7,476 bases of DNA. Origin: Chloroflexi bacterium UBA4736. GTDB lineage: Bacteria > Chloroflexota > Dormibacteria > Dormibacterales > Dormibacteraceae. The notes under the pieces are model-generated. The model ran no database searches and was not told the DNA's origin. It worked only from the letters and a program-made list of their open reading frames with translations. The stretch lies in NCBI GenBank assembly GCA_002404015.1, contig DHIW01000098.1:1-7476 (forward strand), read 5' to 3'. Every line of letters begins with the position of its first letter. The first letter of the stretch is position 1. Position numbers and translations under genes: made by a program. Of the stretch, positions 1 to 4,518 are shown one piece after another.

Positions 1-27
1 CCCGCGGGCGGGGGGAGGAGTAGCGAC

Positions 28-654
28 TCAGGCCGGCGAGCCTTCCTCGGCGCTCTCCACCTCGGCGACCTTCCTCAGCACCTGGTCGAAGACCTCGTCG
101 GGCTGGGCGCCGACCACCAGGAAGCGGCGGGCGAAGATGTGGGCCGGGATGGCGTTGATGCCGACCGCCACCGCCTCCCGCCGGTTGGCGTCCAGCACCT
201 CCTCGTAGCGCCGGCCGGCCAGCGCGGCCTCCAGCTCGGCCGGATCGAGGCCCGCCTCGGCCACGATCAGTTTCAGGTCCTCGACGTTGTCGAGGTCGCC
301 CAGGCCCTCCCAGTGGGCCCTGAAAAGGGCCCGGTGGACGGCGTCGAAGGCGTCCCGCTCGCGGGCGAACTCGGCGGTCGCCAGCGCCAGCCGGGTGTTG
401 ATCAGCCTGTCCCGAGTCTCCATCTTGAGCCCCACCTCGGCTGCCATCGCCTGCATCCCGGCCGCCATCTGCTGCGACCGGGCGGGCGAGAAGTACTGCT
501 CGCGGGGGATGCCCTCGGGCGGGATCTCCGGGTGCAGCTCGAAGGGCAGCCAGACAACGTCGACCCGGCCGGCCTCCAGCAGTCGATCGACTCGGACCGA
601 GTCGATATAGCAGAAGGGTCAGACGTAATCGCTGAAGATGATCAGCTCGATCAC
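28..654 (-). CDS. Selenocysteine-containing DsbA/FrnE-family thiol oxidoreductase (UPFC active site)
   Basis: Predicted 208-residue thioredoxin-fold disulfide oxidoreductase of the DsbA/FrnE (2-hydroxychromene-2-carboxylate isomerase-like) group, probably cytoplasmic since no signal peptide is present. The beta strand IELIIFSDYV (residues 2-11) runs into UPFC (12-15), where codon 12 is UGA at 619-621 in place of the expected Cys codon. Family motifs follow: W35-L-PFEL-x-PE-I-P-x-EG (35-48), then the helical insert, then NAIPAHIF with the cis-proline at about residue 170 and VVGAQ at 180-184. The frame stays open for the 196 codons after the UGA and ends at a second UGA (28-30). GTG 654 is chosen because it places the strand and active site as in the family. 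Starting at ATG 468 would delete the active site. Family members normally have CPxC, so Sec replaces the nucleophilic Cys. A perfect hairpin follows the UGA. Alternatives are a nonsense mutation, a sequencing error, or UGA read as Cys. Confidence 0.87.
586..606 (-). promoter_or_regulatory. Putative bacterial SECIS element downstream of the Sec UGA
   Basis: In the mRNA, AUCGACUCG, loop GUC and CGAGUCGAU form a perfect 9-bp stem with a 3-nt loop. If the top G-C pair opens, it becomes 8 bp with loop GGUCC. The stem starts 12 nt after the UGA and the loop begins 20-21 nt after it. This fits the described bacterial SECIS consensus: a small apical stem-loop with its loop about 16-37 nt from the UGA and a G in the first two loop positions. 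The GGUC string matches, from memory, the E. coli fdhF SECIS loop. The bulged U of the fdhF stem is not seen. The 3' arm is made of codons CGA, GUC and GAU; CGA is used elsewhere in this gene only at the adjacent codon 24, which suggests selection on RNA structure. Confidence 0.8.
619..621 (-). other. In-frame UGA selenocysteine codon (Sec12)
   Basis: The plus strand reads TCA here, so the mRNA reads GUC UGA CCC UUC UGC, that is V-[UGA]-P-F-C. The codon lies exactly where DsbA/FrnE proteins have the N-terminal active-site Cys of CPxC, and it is one base (UGC to UGA) away from Cys. The following base is C; UGAC is a relatively weak termination context and is also the context in E. coli fdhF (from memory). 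Four other genes in the window end at UGA, so the codon is not globally reassigned. Confidence 0.85.
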
Positions 655-659
655 TGGCC

Positions 660-665
660 TATCTT
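660..665 (+). promoter_or_regulatory. Putative -10 element (TATCTT) for the hydrolase, leaderless type
   Basis: TATCTT fits the TANNNT pattern and ends 6 nt before the ATG at 672, the spacing expected if transcription starts at or next to the start codon. No convincing Shine-Dalgarno precedes this ATG, which agrees with a leaderless mRNA. No clear -35 is visible. The same bases read on the minus strand give GAAGAT 6 nt before the GTG at 654, so the 17-bp gap could carry overlapping divergent -10 elements; the minus-strand one is weak. Confidence 0.35.
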
Positions 666-671
666 CAGGCA

Positions 672-1625
672 ATGGCAGAAACCACCCACCGGGTCGTAGA
701 GAGCAACGGCATCCAGATGCACATCGCCGAGGCCGGTGAAGGCCCGCTCGTGCTCCTCCTCCACGGCTTCCCGGAGGGCTGGTACTCGTGGCGCCACCAG
801 CTGGCGGCCCTGGCCGGCGCCGGCTTCCACGCTGTCGCCCCCGACCAGCGCGGCTACGGCCGGACGGACGCTCCCGAGGAGATCGAGCGGTACTCGATGT
901 TCCACCTGGTCGGCGATGTGGTCGGGCTGCTGCACGCGCTGGGCGAGCGGCAGGCCGTCGTGGTCGGCCATGACTGGGGCGCCCCGGTGGCCTGGAACAC
1001 CGCGCTCTACCGCCCGGACCTGGTCCGCGGCGTGGCCGCGCTCTCCGTCCCCCGCCGCGGGCGCGGCTCTCACCCGCCGATCGACGTGATGCGCCACGCC
1101 CTCGGCGAGCGCTTCTACCAGGTCTACTTCCAGGAGCCCGGCGTCGCCGAGCGCGAGCTGGAGCACGACGTCCGGCGCACAATCACGGCGTTCCTCTACG
1201 GCGCCTCGGGCGACGCGCCCACCGTGTCCGACATGATGGTCGGCGAGGATGGCCTGGTCGGGGCCCTCTCAACCCCCGACCAGCTGCCCGGCTGGCTCAC
1301 CGAGGCCGACATCGACCACTTCACGGCCGAGTTCGAGCGGACAGGCTTCAGAGGCGCCCTCAACTGGTACCGGACCCAGAATCTGAGCTGGGAGCTCTCA
1401 GCGCCCTGGCAGGGTGCCCTGGTCACCCCGCCGGCGCTCTTCATGGTCGGCGACCGGGACGTGGTCTACAACTTTCCGGGAGGTCCGGAGACGGTGGCCG
1501 GACTCAAGAGCACGGTGCCCGACCTGAGGCACTCGGCGGTCCTTACGGGCTGCGGCCACTGGATCCAGCAGGAGCGGCCACAAGAGGTCAACGAGGCGCT
1601 GCTGGACTTCCTCCGGAAGCTGTAG
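672..1625 (+). CDS. Alpha/beta-hydrolase, soluble epoxide hydrolase type
   Basis: A 317-residue cytoplasmic alpha/beta-hydrolase, full length for the soluble epoxide hydrolase group, which opens epoxides to vicinal diols through an alkyl-enzyme ester. The oxyanion motif HGFPE is at 31-35, and GHDWGA carries the nucleophile Asp101. Cap-domain tyrosines that would activate the epoxide are probably Tyr152 (FYQVYFQEPG) and Tyr233 (NWYR). GDRD supplies the acid Asp263, and GCGHWIQQERP supplies His296. Having Asp rather than Ser as nucleophile points to an epoxide hydrolase or haloalkane dehalogenase, and the HGFPE plus two-tyrosine pattern favours epoxide hydrolase. It is divergent from the selenoprotein gene with only 17 bp between start codons, so the two may be co-regulated. 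The natural substrate is unknown. Confidence 0.9.
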   Translation: MAETTHRVVESNGIQMHIAEAGEGPLVLLLHGFPEGWYSWRHQLAALAGAGFHAVAPDQRGYGRTDAPEEIERYSMFHLVGDVVGLLHALGERQAVVVGHDWGAPVAWNTALYRPDLVRGVAALSVPRRGRGSHPPIDVMRHALGERFYQVYFQEPGVAERELEHDVRRTITAFLYGASGDAPTVSDMMVGEDGLVGALSTPDQLPGWLTEADIDHFTAEFERTGFRGALNWYRTQNLSWELSAPWQGALVTPPALFMVGDRDVVYNFPGGPETVAGLKSTVPDLRHSAVLTGCGHWIQQERPQEVNEALLDFLRKL

Positions 1626-1681
1626 CGGCAGGCGGAGCCCCGCAATCAAAAGGGGCCGCGCTCCGGCGAGGACCCCTGCCG
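1626..1681. terminator. Nested stem-loop between convergent genes, possible bidirectional terminator
   Basis: Between the TAG of the hydrolase (1623-1625) and the UGA stop of the cold-shock gene (1693-1695) lies a nested inverted repeat. The outer arms are CGGCAGG (1626-1632) and CCTGCCG (1675-1681), the middle arms CGGAGC (1633-1638) and GCTCCG (1660-1665), and the inner arms CCC (1639-1641) and GGG (1652-1654). The loop is A-rich. There is no U-tract on either side, so it is not a canonical intrinsic terminator. It may pause transcription or protect the 3' ends of both convergent mRNAs. Confidence 0.45.
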
Positions 1682-1692
1682 GGCGGTGCTGG

Positions 1693-1896
1693 TCAGGCTG
1701 GCTTGACCCGGCCCGCGCGCGGACCCTTCTGGCTGGCTTCGATCTCGAACGTGACCCGCTCGCCCCCGGAAAGGCTGTCGAAGTTGATCGAGCTGTCGAG
1801 GCCCGAGCGGTGGAAGAAGTACTCCTTGCCGTCCTCCGCCGCGATGAAGCCGAACCCCCGGTCCGCCACCAGCTTCTTGATTGTGCCCTCAGTCAT
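1693..1896 (-). CDS. CspA-family cold-shock domain protein
   Basis: A 67-residue single cold-shock domain, the standard length, which binds single-stranded RNA or DNA and acts as an RNA chaperone in the cytoplasm. RNP1 is RGFGFI (13-18) and RNP2 is YFFHRS (26-31). The C-terminal half (SLSGGERVTFEIEASQKGPRAGRV) matches the family's L-x-x-G-x-x-V-x-F-E strand and the final G-x-x-A-x-x-V strand. The usual GTVKWFN opening is replaced by GTIKKLVADRGFGFI, so the surface Trp is absent; this subtype occurs in several GC-rich and delta-proteobacteria-like lineages. The start at ATG 1896 is fixed by a strong Shine-Dalgarno. It is convergent with the hydrolase and divergent from the dehydrogenase operon. 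Whether it is cold-inducible cannot be read from the sequence. Confidence 0.96.
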   Translation of the reverse strand: MTEGTIKKLVADRGFGFIAAEDGKEYFFHRSGLDSSINFDSLSGGERVTFEIEASQKGPRAGRVKPA

Positions 1897-1904
1897 GTCG
1901 CTGT

Positions 1905-1913
1905 CTCCTCCTT
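1905..1913 (-). promoter_or_regulatory. Strong Shine-Dalgarno of the cold-shock gene
   Basis: The mRNA carries AAGGAGGAG, a near-perfect anti-16S match, 8 nt before the ATG at 1894-1896. It is by far the best ribosome binding site in the window and settles the start. The other upstream-most genes here lack one. Confidence 0.85.
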
Positions 1914-1979
1914 CTCGATGAGATCCACGAACGCCCAGCCAATCGAGAAGGATCCAGCGACCGCGGCGAACATCGCACC

Positions 1980-2022
1980 GACCCCGGGCGACCCGCCAAC
2001 TCTACCGATCGTGCCCGGGGTC
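1980..2022. repeat. 10-bp perfect inverted repeat in the shared csp/dehydrogenase upstream region
   Basis: GACCCCGGGC (1980-1989) and GCCCGGGGTC (2013-2022) are exact reverse complements with a 23-bp spacer. Each arm also contains the palindrome CCCGGG, and the arms start 33 bp apart, close to three helical turns. The repeat brackets the putative -10 box of the cold-shock gene and lies 39 bp before the dehydrogenase start. That arrangement suits an operator bound by a dimer or tetramer, but the regulator is unknown. GC-rich palindromes also arise by chance in this background. Confidence 0.4.
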
Positions 2023-2028
2023 ACGCAA
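1999..2028 (-). promoter_or_regulatory. Possible sigma-70-type promoter for the cold-shock gene
   Basis: On the minus strand TTGCGT (2023-2028) and TAGAGT (1999-2004) are separated by 18 bp, resembling -35 and -10 boxes. Transcription would begin near 1992 and give a leader of about 95 nt before the ATG. A long 5' leader is common for cspA-type mRNAs. Both boxes are imperfect. Confidence 0.3.
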
Positions 2029-2048
2029 ATTGCTCAGCCGCAGTCTGC

Positions 2049-2054
2049 TAGCCT
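2049..2054 (+). promoter_or_regulatory. Putative -10 element (TAGCCT) of the catabolic operon, leaderless type
   Basis: TAGCCT fits TANNNT and ends 7 nt before the GTG at 2062, so transcription would begin at or beside the start codon. No Shine-Dalgarno precedes the GTG. A TTGCTC at 2030-2035 would give only a 13-bp spacer, too short for a normal -35. Confidence 0.33.
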
Positions 2055-2061
2055 CGCGGAC

Positions 2062-3027
2062 GTGGCCGCTCGCGTCGCCTGTCTCAGCCCCTTCAGCGAG
2101 GAGACCGTTCGTGGCCTGTTCAAGGGAAGGCATGAGGTCGAGGTGGCGGTCGCGCCCGATCCACCCGCCCCGGACGCCGTGCGCGAGCTGGTGGCGGACG
2201 CCGACCTCGTCATCGGGGACAAGCGCCACAAGCACCGCCTGGACCGCTCGATCCTTGAGTCGATGGGGCGCTGCCGGCTGATCCAGCAGCCCGCCGTCGG
2301 CTTTGACGTGATCGACCACCGGGTGGCGGCCGAGCTCGGCATCCCGGTCGCCAACGCCGCCGGCTACAACCGGGACGCGGTCGCCGACTGGGTGATCATG
2401 GCCGCCCTGAACCTGCTCCGGCTGGGCGCCTACGGTGATCGCAAGATGCGGGATGGCGGCTGGCCCTACCCCCAGATGATGGGCCGCGAGCTGGGCGCCA
2501 TGACGGTCGGGATCATCGGGCTGGGCAACGTGGGCAACGCGGTGGCGTCCCGGCTGCGGGGCTTCGGCTGCCGGGTCCTCTTCAACGACATCGTGCCCAA
2601 GAGCCTCTCCGGCGCCGAGCCCAGGTCGTTCGAGGACCTGCTGGCCGAGGCGGACGTCGTCTGCGTCCACGTGCCCCTGGACGACGACACCCGGCACCTG
2701 ATCGGCACCGACGCGCTGGCTCGGGTGCGGCCGGGCACGATCCTCATCAACGCCGCCAGGGGTCCCGTCGTGGACGAGCAGGCGCTGGTCCAGGCACTCG
2801 ACTCCGGCCGCCTGGGGGGCGCCGCCCTGGACGTGTTCGAGCAGGAGCCGCTCTCCGCCGATTCCCCGCTGCGAGCCCTCGAAAACGTCTTCCTGTCACC
2901 CCACGTCGGTGGCGCGACCCGGGAAGCCGAGGCCCGTGTCATGGAGGTGTGCGGGGCCAACCTGAGCCGGGTTCTGGACGGCGACGACCCCTTCAATGTG
3001 GTGAACGGGGTGACGAGGCGCCGATGA
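2062..3027 (+). CDS. D-isomer-specific 2-hydroxyacid dehydrogenase (NAD-dependent)
   Basis: A 321-residue enzyme that interconverts 2-keto acids and D-2-hydroxy acids with NAD(H); length is normal for the family. The Rossmann domain has G153-x-G155-x-x-G158 within VGIIGLGNVG, followed by Asp176, which favours NAD over NADP. Catalytic residues are Arg233 (INAARGPVVDE), Glu262 (FEQEP) and His281 (LSPHVGG). The frame is open far upstream across the antisense cold-shock gene, so the start must be chosen. GTG 2062 puts the first beta strand (VACLSPF) in the normal place and has a -10-like box just upstream. GTG 2011 would add 17 residues and cover that box. The stop UGA overlaps the next gene's start as ATGA. 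The phosphoglycerate dehydrogenase-like motifs do not fix the substrate; the context suggests a sugar-acid-derived hydroxy or keto acid. Confidence 0.92.
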   Translation: MAARVACLSPFSEETVRGLFKGRHEVEVAVAPDPPAPDAVRELVADADLVIGDKRHKHRLDRSILESMGRCRLIQQPAVGFDVIDHRVAAELGIPVANAAGYNRDAVADWVIMAALNLLRLGAYGDRKMRDGGWPYPQMMGRELGAMTVGIIGLGNVGNAVASRLRGFGCRVLFNDIVPKSLSGAEPRSFEDLLAEADVVCVHVPLDDDTRHLIGTDALARVRPGTILINAARGPVVDEQALVQALDSGRLGGAALDVFEQEPLSADSPLRALENVFLSPHVGGATREAEARVMEVCGANLSRVLDGDDPFNVVNGVTRRR

Positions 3028-3809
3028 GTCTTCGCGAGCTGTTCGACCGCGAGGAGCCGACGGTTGGCGGCTGGTGCGTGATCCCCAGCCCTTTCAGCGC
3101 GGAGCTGATGGGCCGCGCCGGCTTCGACTGGGTCTGCATCGACACCCAGCACGGCCTGATCGGCTACGACTCGCTGGTGGTGATGCTGCAGGCGCTCTCG
3201 GGGACCGGCACGCCCTCGTTCGTACGGGTCCCCTGGAACGAGCCCGAGCCGATCATGAAGGCGCTCGACGCGGGGGCCGAAGGCATCGTCGTGCCGATGG
3301 TCAACTCCCGCGAGGAGGCCGAGCGGGCGGTCGGCGCCTGCCGCTACCCGCCCGCCGGCTACCGCAGCTGGGGCCCCGTGCGCGCGGCCCTGGGGGTGGC
3401 CGGTTACACCGCTGAGAGCGCCAACCGGCGGACTGTGGTCGCCGTCATGATCGAGACCCGGGCCGGTGTGGCGGCGGCGGACGAGATCCTCTCGGTGCCT
3501 GGCGTCGACGCGGTCTATGTCGGGCCCAACGACCTGGCCATCTCCTATGGCCTACAGCCGTCGGCAGACCCCAGCGACCCGGAGCACGTGGGCGCCATCG
3601 AGTCGATCCTGGCCGCCGCCAAGCGCCACCGCGTGACCGCGGGCATCCACTGCGGCGGCCCCGAGATCGCCGAGCGCTGGCGCTCGCTGGGCTTCGGCAT
3701 GCTGAATGTCAACTCGGACGCGGTCTTTCTGCGCGGAACGGCCCAGGCCGTGGCCAAGCGGCTGGGCGGCGAGCTGGCGCCGAGTGAGACCAAGAGCGGC
3801 TACTCGTGA
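3024..3809 (+). CDS. HpcH/HpaI-family class II (metal-dependent) aldolase
   Basis: A 261-residue TIM-barrel aldolase of the HpaI/GarL/RhmA type, which cleaves 4-hydroxy-2-keto acids to pyruvate and an aldehyde using a divalent metal. Visible signatures are DTQHG with His43, the substrate-binding Arg68 in FVRVPW, GIVVPMV (87-93), YPPAGYRSWGP (108-118), the metal ligand Glu144 in MIETRAG, and Asp170 in VGPNDL. ATG 3024 overlaps the upstream stop by one ATGA unit, with GAGG 5 nt before it, indicating translational coupling. Placed with an IlvD/Edd dehydratase, it most simply cleaves a 2-keto-3-deoxy sugar acid. Related citrate lyase beta-like proteins are larger, so that assignment is less likely. 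Confidence 0.92.
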   Translation: MSLRELFDREEPTVGGWCVIPSPFSAELMGRAGFDWVCIDTQHGLIGYDSLVVMLQALSGTGTPSFVRVPWNEPEPIMKALDAGAEGIVVPMVNSREEAERAVGACRYPPAGYRSWGPVRAALGVAGYTAESANRRTVVAVMIETRAGVAAADEILSVPGVDAVYVGPNDLAISYGLQPSADPSDPEHVGAIESILAAAKRHRVTAGIHCGGPEIAERWRSLGFGMLNVNSDAVFLRGTAQAVAKRLGGELAPSETKSGYS

Positions 3810-3834
3810 CCGGGTCACAGCGGGGATCCCGGAA

Positions 3835-4515
3835 ATGAGTGTCACCGAGATCACGCCGGGCGTGCTGGAGGCGCTCCGCCGCTACGACACGCCGACAATG
3901 GCCAACGCCATCGAGACCTTCGACGTGCGGCCCCGCGACGAAGGCTTCGCGAGCCCGGACATCCGCTGCATGTTCCCTGAGCTGGGCGTGATGGTCGGCT
4001 TCGCCGCCACCGCCACGATCCGGGCCCGGGCCAAGGGTCACGACGACCAGTCGGCGCTCTGGGCCCACGTCCGCAGCCAACCCGCGCCCCGGGTGGTCGT
4101 GGTCAAGGACCTGGACGAGCCGCCCGCGCTGGGGTCGCTCTGGGGCGAGGTCAACGCCACCATCTTCAAGGCTCTGGGCTGCGCCGGCTGCATCACCGAC
4201 GGCTGCGTCCGGGACCTGGGCGAGGCGCGGGGAATGAGCTTCCAGTTCTTCGCACGGGGCGCGGGCGTCTCGCACGCCTACGTGCGCGTCGAGTCGACGG
4301 GCGAGACGGTCAACATCGGGGGCCTGCGGATCGCACCCGGCGACCTGCTGCACGCCGACCAGCACGGCGTGCTCCTGGTCCCCAAGGAGCTCGCCGGCGA
4401 GCTGCCCGCGGCTGCCGACCGCGTTATCGAGCGCGAGCAGCGCCTGCTCCGCTGGGTCCGCTCGCCGGACTTCGACCCAGACAGGCTGGCCGAGATGAAG
4501 AGCGTGAAGCACTAG
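3835..4515 (+). CDS. RraA-family protein / 4-hydroxy-4-methyl-2-oxoglutarate aldolase-like
   Basis: A 226-residue member of the RraA/HMG-aldolase family (also called the dimethylmenaquinone methyltransferase-like family), which includes class II retro-aldolases and oxaloacetate decarboxylases. The key signature is GCITDGCVRD (118-127), with Asp122, Arg126 and Asp127 as the substrate and metal site, preceded by LWGE at 102-105. The C-terminal segment IAPGDLLHADQHGVLLVP is the family's typical P-G-D-x-x-x-x-D-x-x-G-V-x-x-x-P strand. The frame is open upstream into the aldolase gene, but ATG 3835 lies 25 nt after the aldolase stop, has GGGGA 8 nt before it, and starts the normal helix. True RraA (RNase E inhibitor) is shorter and lacks this catabolic context, so an enzymatic role is preferred. 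An extra C-terminal tail of about 25 residues is present. Confidence 0.88.
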   Translation: MSVTEITPGVLEALRRYDTPTMANAIETFDVRPRDEGFASPDIRCMFPELGVMVGFAATATIRARAKGHDDQSALWAHVRSQPAPRVVVVKDLDEPPALGSLWGEVNATIFKALGCAGCITDGCVRDLGEARGMSFQFFARGAGVSHAYVRVESTGETVNIGGLRIAPGDLLHADQHGVLLVPKELAGELPAAADRVIEREQRLLRWVRSPDFDPDRLAEMKSVKH

Positions 4516-4518
4516 CCC

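Noticed and set aside
28..468. A 146-residue ORF starting at ATG 468, as a stand-alone gene
   Set aside because: It lacks the first strand and the active site of the thioredoxin fold, while both are encoded in the same frame immediately upstream across the UGA. The full 208-residue reading from GTG 654 is better.
586..606. Hairpin as a transcription terminator or an operator
   Set aside because: It lies inside the reading frame with no U-tract, and its distance from the UGA and loop G fit a SECIS better. Dual use as a DNA site is possible but unsupported.
28..654. Pseudogene by nonsense mutation
   Set aside because: No other lesion is present, codon use downstream is normal, and the stop lies exactly on the catalytic Cys with a SECIS-like hairpin following. 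It cannot be excluded without genome data on the Sec machinery.
139..699. A 186-codon plus-strand ORF antisense to the selenoprotein
   Set aside because: Low-complexity composition with no recognisable motifs, and the opposite strand carries clear DsbA/FrnE sequence. Its length is a by-product of high GC.
619..1182. A 187-codon minus-strand ORF antisense to the hydrolase
   Set aside because: It is Arg/Pro/Gly-rich shadow translation of the hydrolase gene. Only its last 11 residues before the UGA are real, being the N-terminus of the selenoprotein.
1810..2061. N-terminal extension of the 2-hydroxyacid dehydrogenase from GTG 1810
   Set aside because: The extension runs antisense through the cold-shock gene and its control region, has no homology-like features, and would precede a normal complete catalytic domain.
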